The position numbers and the translations under genes are program-made. A DNA stretch of 50,610 nucleotides from an uncultured Caryophanales bacterium (GTDB lineage Bacteria; Bacillota_I; Bacilli_A; RF39; UBA660): positions 1-50,610 of the forward strand of contig CAMOQR010000007.1 in the NCBI GenBank assembly GCA_946623125.1, written 5' to 3'. Position 1 is the stretch's first letter; every line of letters starts with the position of its first letter. Below are positions 34,941 to 43,463 of this stretch, piece after piece. The notes under the pieces are model-generated. The model saw nothing but the letters and a program-made list of their open reading frames with translations, ran no database searches and had not been told where the DNA came from.

Positions 34941-35437
34941 AGATTCAGACAAAAGATTTAAATATTGTTGTAGTAGAAAAAGAAGCAATTGATATTTATA
35001 TTGATTTTATAAGACTAATTAAAAGTACTTTACAAAAACCTTATTTTTTTCAGGATTATTCAAGAGATGAACTAATATCTTTCTTAGATCATAATAGTTA
35101 TATTTATTTATTTCGTTATCATAATGTTTATATTTCTTCTTGTATGATTATTCCAACAAATAAAAAATATTCTTTTCAAAAAGAAAATGAAAAAGTAGTA
35201 GAATTTGGTCCTCAAACAGTGTTTGAGGATGTAAGAGGAAATGGAATACAATCTTATATGATAGAAAGATTATTTCAGATTAGTAAAGATTTAGGATATG
35301 ATTATGCTGTTATCAATATTGATCAAAAAGATACTTATTCTTATCATAATGTATTAGATTGTGGGTTTCTAAAAATAGGAGAAATAAAAGAAGAAAATGG
35401 TATAAAAAATACTTATTACAAAGATATCAGAAAATGA
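34937..35437 (+). CDS. GNAT-family N-acetyltransferase-like protein
   Basis: 166 residues. Residues about 85-150 match the GNAT fold: FGPQTVFEDVRGNGIQSYMIERLFQISKDLGYDYAVINID, with the RGNGIQ loop as the acetyl-CoA pyrophosphate site, then the SYHNVLDCGFLKIGEI strand-turn typical of motif B. The substrate cannot be told. The start overlaps the addA stop (ATGA), so it is the third gene of the addBA operon. Its last codons form part of a terminator hairpin. Confidence 0.75.
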   Translation: MKIQTKDLNIVVVEKEAIDIYIDFIRLIKSTLQKPYFFQDYSRDELISFLDHNSYIYLFRYHNVYISSCMIIPTNKKYSFQKENEKVVEFGPQTVFEDVRGNGIQSYMIERLFQISKDLGYDYAVINIDQKDTYSYHNVLDCGFLKIGEIKEENGIKNTYYKDIRK

Positions 35438-35450
35438 TATCTTTTTTTTT
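35420..35450 (+). terminator. Terminator of the addBA-GNAT operon
   Basis: AAAGATATCA pairs with TGATATCTTT (10 bp) around GAAAA, followed by a run of T residues. The TGA stop lies inside the hairpin. Confidence 0.85.
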
Positions 35451-35540
35451 ATGAAAAGAGTATAATGAAAAAAGTACTGCGTTTTTTAAGAGTAAAACCA
35501 TGTTTTTATTCATAGAAAAATGCATTTTATAATATTTTTC

Positions 35541-35569
35541 TTGATAAAAACAACAAATTATGTTATAAT
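35541..35569 (+). promoter_or_regulatory. Strong promoter of the priming sugar transferase
   Basis: TTGATA (35541-35546), a 17-base spacer and perfect TATAAT (35564-35569) with extended TGT. This is the best match to consensus in the window. The leader to the ATG is about 37 bases. The 35451-35540 stretch before it holds no recognisable gene. Confidence 0.85.
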
Positions 35570-35612
35570 GGGGGCACTAGTTGTCGATAGGTCTTGTTAG
35601 GGGGAAGGATAT

Positions 35613-36290
35613 ATGGACTATAACGTTTTAGAAAATATTGAGAAAGTTTCAGTATTTTATCAAATTAAAAGATTTTTATATTTATTTATTAAAAGAGGAT
35701 TTGATATTGTTGTAAGTATCATTGGTTTAATCTTTTTAATACCAGTTACTGTAGTTATTAAGATTGCATCTATGTTATCTGGAGACTTTCATTCCATTTT
35801 CTTTGTACAAAATAGAATTGGAAAGAATGGACGTGAATTTAAATTTTTTAAATTCCGTAGTATGGTTCCTAATGCAGATGAGATTTTATTTCGTACATTA
35901 GAACTTGATGCAATTATGGCAGAAGAATATGAAAAGAATAAAAAATTAAAAAATGATCCTAGAATTACAAAAGTAGGTAGAATTATTCGTAAATTATCTA
36001 TTGATGAACTACCTCAATTTATTAATGTTTTCTTAGGTGATATGTCTATGATAGGTAATCGTCCTTATCTACCTCGTGAGAAAAAAGATATGGGAAAATA
36101 CTTCGATGATATTGTAAAAACAAAACCTGGTCTTACAGGATACTGGCAAGTAAATGGTAGAAGTGATACTACATTTAAAAAGAGATGTGAATTAGAACAA
36201 TACTATTCTAATAACGCAGGTCTTAGAATGGATATTAAAATATTTTTTAAGACATTTAAAGTAGTATTAGGTTGTAAAGATGCTAGATAA
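35613..36290 (+). CDS. Priming sugar-phosphate transferase (bacterial sugar transferase family)
   Basis: 225 residues, short monotopic form: one N-terminal hydrophobic helix (GFDIVVSIIGLIFLIPVTVVIKI) and the catalytic domain. Motifs: FFVQNRIGKNGREFKFFKFRSMVPNAD (with KFRSM), RKLSIDELPQFINVFLGDMSMIGNRPYLP (DELPQ and GNRP), and KPGLTGYWQVNGRSD. It loads the first sugar-1-phosphate onto undecaprenyl phosphate at the inner membrane face, starting the polysaccharide unit. It has its own strong promoter and terminator, separating it from the rest of the locus. The sugar specificity cannot be read from sequence. Confidence 0.92.
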   Translation: MDYNVLENIEKVSVFYQIKRFLYLFIKRGFDIVVSIIGLIFLIPVTVVIKIASMLSGDFHSIFFVQNRIGKNGREFKFFKFRSMVPNADEILFRTLELDAIMAEEYEKNKKLKNDPRITKVGRIIRKLSIDELPQFINVFLGDMSMIGNRPYLPREKKDMGKYFDDIVKTKPGLTGYWQVNGRSDTTFKKRCELEQYYSNNAGLRMDIKIFFKTFKVVLGCKDAR

Positions 36291-36319
36291 ATCACTATGA
36301 AAACATAGTGATTTTTTTT
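36291..36319 (+). terminator. Terminator after the priming transferase
   Basis: ATCACTATG pairs with CATAGTGAT (9 bp) around AAAA, followed by TTTTTTT. Confidence 0.88.
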
Positions 36320-36359
36320 AACACTTATTAAAAAAATACATAAATATTATGAATAATAC

Positions 36360-36388
36360 TTTTCTTTTTTATAAAAATATGTTATAAT
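36360..36388 (+). promoter_or_regulatory. Promoter of the polysaccharide operon
   Basis: Perfect TATAAT (36383-36388) with extended TGT; the -35 region at 17 bases (TTTTCT) is poor. Transcription should start near 36395. Confidence 0.6.
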
Positions 36389-36400
36389 ATGGGTGCTTTT

Positions 36401-36456
36401 AGGGGTAATGCATTATTAGTGTGATAATTATATTTTTACCCCTCATTGTTTGGGGG
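36401..36456 (+). promoter_or_regulatory. Leader with two competing stems before the glycosyltransferase gene
   Basis: AGGGGTAA (36401-36408) is perfectly complementary to TTACCCCT (36436-36443). The CCCC of that second segment can instead pair with GGGGG (36452-36456), which is the likely ribosome binding site of the next gene. The two pairings exclude each other. This is seen directly; a regulatory role is inference. Confidence 0.4.
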
Positions 36457-36465
36457 ATGTTGAAG

Positions 36466-37587
36466 TTGGATAAGAATGGAGAAAAACAGACTTTAAGAAT
36501 TGGAATGATTGTCGGTAAATGGGTTGGCGGTGGAGTAGAGGCTGTCATTATGAATTACTATCGTCACATTGATCGCAATAAAATTCAATTTGATTTCATT
36601 TGCGATAATGATTCTACTAACATTCCATATGAAGAAATTAAAGAATTAGGTGGTAGGGTAATTCTTGTACCACCGTATCAAAAATTATTTCGTTATATAA
36701 AAGAATTAAAAAGAATATTTAAAGAAAATAATTATAAGATTGTACATTCAAATATTAATGCTTTATCTGTATTTCCTTTATATGCAGCAAAATGTGCAGG
36801 AGTTCCTATTAGAATTGCACATTCTCACTCGACTACAAATAAAGCAGAATGGAAAAAGAATTTACTAAAACAAGCATTAAAACCATTTAGTAAGGTGTAT
36901 GCAAACACTTATTTTGCATGTACAGAACATGCAGGTCGTTGGTTATTTGGAAATAAAACATTTGATGAAGGAAAAGTTTTAGTGGTAAATAACGGTATTG
37001 ATGTTGATTCTTATTCATTCAATGAAAAAATAAGAAAAGAAAAAAGAAAAGAATTAAACTTAAAAGATACTGATATTGTTATAGGACATATTGGTAGATT
37101 TATGAAACAAAAGAATCATGAATTCTTAATTGATATATTTAATGAATTATATAAAGAAAATAATAATTATAAATTAATGTTAATTGGACAAGGTCCATTA
37201 CAAGATGAAATGAAACAAAAAGTAATAGACTTAGGTATTGAAGATGTAGTAATGTTTTTAGGACAAAAAACTGATGCTAATAAATATTATCAAGCGATGG
37301 ATTTATTTTTATTCCCATCTTTATATGAAGGATTAGGAATGGTATTTGTAGAAGCACAGTCTGCAGCACTTCCATCAATTGCCTCAACTGAAGTACCAGA
37401 AATTGCTAAAGTATCAGATAGAGCATACTTCATTGGTTTAGATGAACCAATTAAAGTATGGACTAAAAAAATTAAAGAAGTAATTAATCAAGAAAGAAAA
37501 GTAGATACAAAAAGAATAAAAGAAGCAGGTTACGATATTGTAACAGAGGCTAAGAGATTAGAAGAGAGATATAATACAATAAAGTAA
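36466..37587 (+). CDS. GT4-family glycosyltransferase (EpsF-like)
   Basis: About 373 residues, GT-B fold. The N-terminal donor-side glycine loop reads IVGKWVGGGVEAVIMNYYRHID, then RIAHSHSTTNKAEWKK. The C-terminal domain has VIGHIGRFMKQKNHEFLIDIF, LMLIGQGPL, and the GT4 E-x7-E signature in FPSLYEGLGMVFVEAQSAALP. It resembles EpsF-type exopolysaccharide transferases and should add a sugar to the lipid-linked unit in the cytoplasm. Start is uncertain: the track uses GTG 36421, which lacks an SD and would encode the leader hairpin as a hydrophobic peptide. TTG 36466 lies 9 bases after GGGGG and is my choice; ATG 36457 and TTG 36460 are too close. Confidence 0.85.
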   Translation: MDKNGEKQTLRIGMIVGKWVGGGVEAVIMNYYRHIDRNKIQFDFICDNDSTNIPYEEIKELGGRVILVPPYQKLFRYIKELKRIFKENNYKIVHSNINALSVFPLYAAKCAGVPIRIAHSHSTTNKAEWKKNLLKQALKPFSKVYANTYFACTEHAGRWLFGNKTFDEGKVLVVNNGIDVDSYSFNEKIRKEKRKELNLKDTDIVIGHIGRFMKQKNHEFLIDIFNELYKENNNYKLMLIGQGPLQDEMKQKVIDLGIEDVVMFLGQKTDANKYYQAMDLFLFPSLYEGLGMVFVEAQSAALPSIASTEVPEIAKVSDRAYFIGLDEPIKVWTKKIKEVINQERKVDTKRIKEAGYDIVTEAKRLEERYNTIK

Positions 37588-37610
37588 CTAATGAGAAAGG
37601 AAAATTGCAT

Positions 37611-38744
37611 ATGAATCTTAAGTATGGAGATAAAAAAATCATTATCGATAAAAAAATTATTTTGCTTTTATATGTAATCATTGTAATCATATCTAAAATT
37701 GTAAGGTATACTGTTATGAAACAAACATTAGTAGATACTGCAAGAGGATTTCAAATGCTAAGTGATATTTTATATAATAAATCTTTACATTTAAAGATTT
37801 CAGATATTGGTTCGTCATTGGCGTTTAATAATGCAGCAGTAATATTTAAATCAATTAATATTTTTAAATTGTCGACGTACGTGCAATTTGAGATATACAT
37901 CACAATTTTGTGGAATTTAATTGTAATGTATATGATTTTAAGATTAAAAAACTTTCAAAATAATACTATAAGTTTGTTTATTATGGCAACTATTTCTGTA
38001 TTAAATATTTTTAATTTTACTCTTTCTAAAGAGCCGATTCAGTTATTATATTTTTTATGGATATATATGGTTTTAACATCAAATCTTAAAAATGATAGAT
38101 TAAAATATTTATTATGTATATTTGTGATTTTTATTTCCGTTTTCTCTTACAGAAATTATTATATACTATTTGCTTTTTTTTCATGTGTGATTTACATACT
38201 TTTTTTAGTTTTAAATAATAAGAAAAAGATTGGTTTGAAAGATATTATCTTTATCATTTTACTTATTTATATTGTTTATGTTGTATTTTTATTTGCATCA
38301 AGTATATTGTTTCCTTCATCTTTTAAAGAATTATTATGGTTAAAATCTCATAAAGAATTATATCCTGCTGCAACACAGATATACAATGTTTTAAATAATC
38401 CAACTTCTAATATTTTTAAATTATCATTGGAGTATGTTCTTTTGATGATTAGATTATTAATTCCATATGAATTGATTTTAAAAGGTCCAAAATATCTATT
38501 ATTCGTTATATATCAGATATTGATTACTGGATATTTAATTAAAGCGATTAAGAATTATAAAAATAATGATATGATTTCTAATTATTCATTATATTTATTT
38601 ATTAGTTTTTTACTTGCATCTGTCACATTTGAACCAGATTATGGTTCATGGGTAAGACATGAATCTGTTGCTTTTCCACTAATGTTTTTAATTATGGGAT
38701 TACGTCCTAAAAGTTGGAAAAATAAAAACAATAATAAGGAGTGA
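37611..38744 (+). CDS. Polytopic membrane protein, probable Wzy-like polysaccharide polymerase
   Basis: About 377 residues with roughly ten hydrophobic segments (IILLLYVIIVIISKIVRY, LFIMATISVLNIFNFTLSKE, YLLCIFVIFISVFSYRNYYIL, IIFIILLIYIVYVVFLFASSILF and others). The larger loop after the middle helices (KELLWLKSHKELYPAATQIYNVL) and the terminal EPDYGSWVRHESVAFPLMFLIMG match the general layout of O-antigen/EPS polymerases. No family-wide motif proves this. Position between glycosyltransferases supports it, since no other polymerase candidate is in the locus. ATG 37611 lies 10 bases after AGAAAGG; the track's TTG 37605 is too close. Confidence 0.65.
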   Translation: MNLKYGDKKIIIDKKIILLLYVIIVIISKIVRYTVMKQTLVDTARGFQMLSDILYNKSLHLKISDIGSSLAFNNAAVIFKSINIFKLSTYVQFEIYITILWNLIVMYMILRLKNFQNNTISLFIMATISVLNIFNFTLSKEPIQLLYFLWIYMVLTSNLKNDRLKYLLCIFVIFISVFSYRNYYILFAFFSCVIYILFLVLNNKKKIGLKDIIFIILLIYIVYVVFLFASSILFPSSFKELLWLKSHKELYPAATQIYNVLNNPTSNIFKLSLEYVLLMIRLLIPYELILKGPKYLLFVIYQILITGYLIKAIKNYKNNDMISNYSLYLFISFLLASVTFEPDYGSWVRHESVAFPLMFLIMGLRPKSWKNKNNNKE

Positions 38745-38748
38745 TACT

Positions 38749-41115
38749 GTGAAAATTATAGGTATTGTATCATGTTATTTTAAAAATAATTATGGTAGTA
38801 TGCTTCAGGCTTATGCTAGTCAGAAAATACTTGATGATATTGGAATCCCTAATGAAACTATTAATATTTCGGAGCTTAAAGATTTTTCAAAAGGAAAGAA
38901 AAAATATTATATATCGCAACTAACTAATCTAAATTTTATAAAAACGAAACTTGGAATGATTAAATTAAAAATCTATGCAAAATTAAATAAAAATTTAAAA
39001 AGAAATTTTGCAATTAGAAATAAAAAGTTTGAAGAATTTAAAAGAAACTTTAATTTAACTAAATCATTTAGTACATATAAAGAATTAAATGTGTATTCAG
39101 AAAAAAGATATTCTGATGTAATAGTAGGTAGTGATCAATTATGGTTACCAGTAAATGTAGTATCAGATTATTACACGTTAAACTGGGTACCAGAAGAAGT
39201 CAATAAAATTAGTTATGCAACAAGTTTTGGAATTTCATCTATTCCAGATAAATATAAAGAACAATATAAAACATTCTTAAATAGAATTGAACACATAAGT
39301 GTAAGAGAAAGTAATGCTGTAAAACTTGTTAAAGATGTATCTGGTATAGATGCAACTTTAGTATGTGATCCAACTTTACTTCTTACTAAAGAAGAGTGGA
39401 TGGATGTACAACAAGAAGAACCAATTTTAAATGAAAAATATATTTTCTGTTACTTTTTAGGTAATAATATTGAACATAGAAAATTTGTAGAAAGATTAAA
39501 AGAAAAAACTGGATATAAAATTGTATCAATTAACCATTGTGATGAATATGTTAAATATTCAGATCAATTTGCTGATATTATCCCATATGATGTTGGGCCT
39601 AGTGAGTTTGTTAACTATATAAGAAATGCTGAATATGTTTGTACTGATTCATTCCATGGAACGGTATTTAGTTTAATTAATAATGTTAACTTTTTTACTT
39701 TTAGAAGATTTAACAATAAATCTAAAATGTCTACTAATTCAAGAATACATTCATTACTTGAAATAGTAGATTTAAAGAATAGATTAATTACGGGAAATGA
39801 AGATGTAGAAGATTTAATCAAAGAAATAATAGATTTCAAAAGAGTTAATAAAAAATTAGAGGAATTCAGAAATGGTTCTAAAGAGTGGTTATTAAAATCA
39901 ATTAAATGGAAATCAGATAACATTAAACATATTAATATTGAGGAAAAAAGTGATTGTTGTGGATGTACAGCATGTAAAAGCATATGCCCTAAAGATGCTA
40001 TCGAAATGGTAGAAGATAGCGAAGGATTTAAATATCCAAAAATTAATAAAGAAAAATGCATTAATTGTGGTTTGTGTAAAAAAGTATGTCCTATTTTAAA
40101 TAAACAACAATTCAATGAATTTAATCAAAAAGCATATTTATTTCAAAATAAAAAAGAAGATGTTAGAAGTGATTCAACATCAGGTGGGTTTTATAGTTCA
40201 GTAGGTGAGTATGTAATTAATAATGGTGGAGTTGTATATGGGGCATCATTTGATAAAGATTTTAAAGTTGAACATACTAAGGCTGAAATGGTAGAAGAAC
40301 TTTCAAAATTTAGGAAAAGTAAATATGTACAAAGTGATCTAAATAATGCTTTTAAAGAAATAAAGGAATACTTAGATGATAATAGAATGGTTGCATTTAG
40401 TGGGACACCTTGTCAAGTTGCAGGATTAAACAATTATTTGAAGAAGAGTTATGATAATTTAATTCTTATTGATATTATGTGTCATTCAGTACCATCACCT
40501 TTATATTATGAAAAATATAAAGAATATATCTTAAAGAAAATGAACGCTAAAAAGATATTAAATGTTAATTTCAGGGATAAAAGAAAATATGGATATAAAT
40601 ATTCAATGATGACAGTAGAAACAGATAATGGAATATATAGCGAAGGAATTGATACTGATCCATACTTAAGAGCATTCTTTGGTGATTATTCTGTAAGACC
40701 ATCTTGTTATAATTGTAAATTTAAAACTCAAAAAAGAGTTAGTGATATTACAATTTGGGATTGTTTTAATATTAATGAAATAGATAAATCATTTGATGAT
40801 GATAAGGGTACAACGAGATTACTTGTACAATCTGAAAAAGGTTTGGATATATTAAATAAATTATCAGATATTAGATTAAAAGAAATTGATTTAAAAGTTG
40901 CCGTTGGTAGAGTACACGAGATGACACATAGTGTTAAATCAAAACAAGGAAGAGATGAATTCTTCAAAACAATAAATTTAGATGAAAATGCAATAGATAA
41001 ATACTTTCCAGTTACTATAAAAACAAGATTAAATAGTTTTGTTAGAAAAACACTTAGTGTGACAGGATTATATTCGAGTATTAAAAGTATTGCAAAAAAA
41101 GTATTACGAAAATAA
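38749..41115 (+). CDS. Fused polysaccharide pyruvyl transferase and FrhB-type iron-sulfur oxidoreductase
   Basis: 788 residues in two parts. Residues 1-385 are a polysaccharide pyruvyl transferase: GIVSCYFKNNYGSMLQAYASQ, VIVGSDQLW, VCDPTLLLTKEEW and CTDSFHGTVFSLI. About 398-450 hold two [4Fe-4S] motifs (CCGCTACKSICP and CINCGLCKKVCP). The rest is the coenzyme F420 hydrogenase/dehydrogenase beta family: STSGGFYSSVGEYVINNGGVVYGASFD, AFSGTPCQVAGLNNYL, MCHSVPSPLYYEKY and CYNCKFKTQKRVSDITIWD. It probably adds pyruvate to a sugar, and the redox part may supply or modify the donor or sugar; that coupling is inferred. GTG 38749 follows AAGGAGTGA. Both halves recur as separate genes at 43464 and 46081. 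Confidence 0.9.
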   Translation: MKIIGIVSCYFKNNYGSMLQAYASQKILDDIGIPNETINISELKDFSKGKKKYYISQLTNLNFIKTKLGMIKLKIYAKLNKNLKRNFAIRNKKFEEFKRNFNLTKSFSTYKELNVYSEKRYSDVIVGSDQLWLPVNVVSDYYTLNWVPEEVNKISYATSFGISSIPDKYKEQYKTFLNRIEHISVRESNAVKLVKDVSGIDATLVCDPTLLLTKEEWMDVQQEEPILNEKYIFCYFLGNNIEHRKFVERLKEKTGYKIVSINHCDEYVKYSDQFADIIPYDVGPSEFVNYIRNAEYVCTDSFHGTVFSLINNVNFFTFRRFNNKSKMSTNSRIHSLLEIVDLKNRLITGNEDVEDLIKEIIDFKRVNKKLEEFRNGSKEWLLKSIKWKSDNIKHINIEEKSDCCGCTACKSICPKDAIEMVEDSEGFKYPKINKEKCINCGLCKKVCPILNKQQFNEFNQKAYLFQNKKEDVRSDSTSGGFYSSVGEYVINNGGVVYGASFDKDFKVEHTKAEMVEELSKFRKSKYVQSDLNNAFKEIKEYLDDNRMVAFSGTPCQVAGLNNYLKKSYDNLILIDIMCHSVPSPLYYEKYKEYILKKMNAKKILNVNFRDKRKYGYKYSMMTVETDNGIYSEGIDTDPYLRAFFGDYSVRPSCYNCKFKTQKRVSDITIWDCFNINEIDKSFDDDKGTTRLLVQSEKGLDILNKLSDIRLKEIDLKVAVGRVHEMTHSVKSKQGRDEFFKTINLDENAIDKYFPVTIKTRLNSFVRKTLSVTGLYSSIKSIAKKVLRK

Positions 41116-41131
41116 ACAGGGGAGAAGTGCT

Positions 41132-42298
41132 ATGAAAAAACTAAAGAAGATTAAACTTAAAGAAATTTTAAAAATATTTTTATTTATAATTTTAGTTATT
41201 CCAGCATTTATTAGAAAACATATATTAAAAAAAGAATTATGGTTAATATCTGAGTATAAAACAGCAAGAGATAATGGCTATTTCTTCTTCAAATATATGA
41301 GAGAGAAACATCCTGAGATTGATTGTTATTACGCAATGGATTTAAAACATAATGATTATGAAAAAGTTAAATCATTAGGAAATGTAATTAAATGGGGAAG
41401 TTTTAAACATTATTACTATTATATGAGTGCAACATGGAATTTATCTTCACATAAAAATGGTACACCTAATCATATATTGTTTTTATTATTAAGATTGAAA
41501 CTTAATTTATATGATAATTTTGTGTTTTTACAACATGGAATTACATGCAATAATTTAGAAATGTTTCATAAAAAAAATGCAAAATTTAAAATATTTATTT
41601 CTGGTGCAAAACCAGAAGCAAATTATTTAATAAAAGAATTTGGTTATGATGATAGTGAAGTAAGATATACAGGATTTTCTAGATTTGATAATTTACATAA
41701 TATTCAAGTTGATAATAATACTATTTTATTTATGCCAACATGGAGAAGATGGCTTACTAAAGAAAAGGCACTTGTTGAATCTGAGTATTTTAAGCGAATT
41801 ACTTCCTTTTTAACAAATAAGAAATTAGAGAAACTATTAGAAAAATATGATAAAAAAATCATATTTTGCGCACATGGCGGATTGAAAGATGTGTGTAATA
41901 GTTTTAAAACAAATAATAAATGTATACAAGTATTAGATGTAAATTCAACTGATATTCAAAGTCTATTAATTAAAGGTGCAGTTTTAATAACCGATTATTC
42001 ATCCATTCATTTTGATTTTGCATATATGAAAAAACCAATAATTTATTATCAATTTGATGTTGACGATTTTTTAAAAAAGCATATAGGAAAAGACTATGAG
42101 AAAACATACTTCAATTATGAAAGAGACTGTTTTGGGCCAATTGTTTATGATGAAACGGAATTACTGATAGTACTAGAGAGTATAATAAAATCTGGTAATC
42201 AAGTTCAAAAAGATTATATTTCTAAGATAGAAAAATTTTTTCCATTATGTGACGCCAATAATAGTGAAAGAATATTTAATGTTTTGACGAAACATTAG
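41132..42298 (+). CDS. CDP-glycerol glycerophosphotransferase family protein (TagF/TarL-like)
   Basis: About 388 residues. An N-terminal hydrophobic, lysine-flanked segment (ILKIFLFIILVIPAFIRKHIL) suggests membrane association. The catalytic part has LISEYKTARDNGYFFFKYM, VFLQHGIT, YTGFSRFDNL, ILFMPTWRRW and LITDYSSIHFDFAYMKKPIIYYQFD, all hallmarks of PF04464. These enzymes transfer glycerol- or ribitol-phosphate from the CDP-activated form to a lipid-linked acceptor, here probably decorating or extending the surface polymer. ATG 41132 follows GGGGAGAAG; the tracked start at 41090 runs into the previous gene. No CDP-glycerol synthase gene is in the window. Confidence 0.88.
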   Translation: MKKLKKIKLKEILKIFLFIILVIPAFIRKHILKKELWLISEYKTARDNGYFFFKYMREKHPEIDCYYAMDLKHNDYEKVKSLGNVIKWGSFKHYYYYMSATWNLSSHKNGTPNHILFLLLRLKLNLYDNFVFLQHGITCNNLEMFHKKNAKFKIFISGAKPEANYLIKEFGYDDSEVRYTGFSRFDNLHNIQVDNNTILFMPTWRRWLTKEKALVESEYFKRITSFLTNKKLEKLLEKYDKKIIFCAHGGLKDVCNSFKTNNKCIQVLDVNSTDIQSLLIKGAVLITDYSSIHFDFAYMKKPIIYYQFDVDDFLKKHIGKDYEKTYFNYERDCFGPIVYDETELLIVLESIIKSGNQVQKDYISKIEKFFPLCDANNSERIFNVLTKH

Positions 42299-42325
42299 TT
42301 TTTTTATAAAAATGGAGGTAATTAA

Positions 42326-43336
42326 GTGAAAAATACTATTTCGATAATAATTCCTGTTTATAAAGTCGATTTGAAATATTTTGGAGAATGCCTATTAAGT
42401 GTAAAAAATCAAACTTTTCGTGATTTTGAAGTCTATGTTATTTTTGATGGTGCAGAAAAGTATATTGTAGATTATTATAATAAAATCATTGGAAATGATA
42501 AAAGATTCAAATCGATTGTTAGAGATAATAAAGGTGTTTCTTATACCAGAAATCAAGGAATAGATCTTGTAAATACAAAATGGATTTCTTTTGTTGATGC
42601 TGATGATTGGTTGGAACTAGATGCTTTAGATTTTTTTTATAAAAAAATTGAAAATATAGAAGATGTTGATTTCGTTATTATGAAAAATTATAGAAACTAC
42701 AAGGATAAACAAGTAGTGATTGAAACGGGAATAGCCTGTGATTGTTTTTTTAGGAAAAAAGAAATTATTGATTTATTCCAGTCTTCTTATGGTTCTAAAA
42801 GAGGAAAAATTAAATATTGTAATTCAGTTTGGAAAAATTTTTATAAAACAAGTTTTTTGAAAAATAATCATATACGTTTTGATACTGATCTGCAACTTGC
42901 GGAGGATATGCTTTTCAATTTTGATGTTTGGCGTTTTTCAAAGCAAGGATATTATATCAATCATCCTATTTATCATTATCGATATAATGATGATTCTATA
43001 ATGAATTCTAAAATAGAATTGTTAATAGAAAAGTATAATGATGTTTATCCTAGGTTTTATAAAAAAATAGAGTTACTTGATTTTGAATGCTCTAAAAATC
43101 ATCAATTGTTTATTATTAGACAAATTGAAAGATATGCTATAGCAATAAGAAAAGATAATTTCAAATGCTTTAAGAAGAAAATATCTAATTTATTAAAAAA
43201 CAATTTTTATTATGATGCTATAAAGAAATCTAATCTTTTTGAATTGAGCACTAAGCATATGATTTTTCTATTGTTTTTGAAAATCAACTTTATTTTTGGT
43301 TTATACTATATTGTGAAAATTAGAAAGATGAAATAA
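42326..43336 (+). CDS. GT2-family glycosyltransferase
   Basis: 336 residues, GT-A fold. N-terminal block ISIIIPVYKVDLKYFGECLLSVKNQTFRDFEVYVIFDG, then NKGVSYTRNQGIDLVNTKWISFVDADDWLE with the DAD (DxD) metal motif, and LQLAEDMLFNFDVWRF where the ED is the likely catalytic base region. It should add a sugar to the repeat unit. GTG 42326 has a perfect GGAGGT 6 bases upstream. A small hairpin overlaps its stop, and about 130 bases separate it from the next gene, the longest internal gap in this operon. Confidence 0.9.
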   Translation: MKNTISIIIPVYKVDLKYFGECLLSVKNQTFRDFEVYVIFDGAEKYIVDYYNKIIGNDKRFKSIVRDNKGVSYTRNQGIDLVNTKWISFVDADDWLELDALDFFYKKIENIEDVDFVIMKNYRNYKDKQVVIETGIACDCFFRKKEIIDLFQSSYGSKRGKIKYCNSVWKNFYKTSFLKNNHIRFDTDLQLAEDMLFNFDVWRFSKQGYYINHPIYHYRYNDDSIMNSKIELLIEKYNDVYPRFYKKIELLDFECSKNHQLFIIRQIERYAIAIRKDNFKCFKKKISNLLKNNFYYDAIKKSNLFELSTKHMIFLLFLKINFIFGLYYIVKIRKMK

Positions 43337-43463
43337 TCTATTTCATTTATTTAATTATATTTGATGCTTTTTATTATTAATATAAAGATAGTTGAATTAT
43401 TTTATTGATATTTACGATGAACTAGAAGTTTTTTAAACTTTAATTATTTATATGGAGGGAACT
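43328..43463 (+). other. Intergenic gap with a weak hairpin inside the polysaccharide locus
   Basis: ATGAAATA/TATTTCAT (8 bp, loop ATC) overlaps the stop of the GT2 gene without a clear T tract. The rest is AT-rich with possible -35-like TTGATA at about 43403 but no convincing -10. I see no gene. It could be the remnant boundary of a module inserted into the locus. Confidence 0.35.

Noticed and set aside
35451-35540. Possible small RNA or small gene before the priming transferase
   Set aside because: There is a second TATAAT-like box (about 35460) but no clear terminator pair, ribosome site or conserved frame, so I cannot support a gene.
39615-40115. 166-residue minus-strand ORF within the fused pyruvyl transferase/FrhB gene
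   Set aside because: It spans the iron-sulfur motifs of the real gene and has no ribosome site or recognisable domain.
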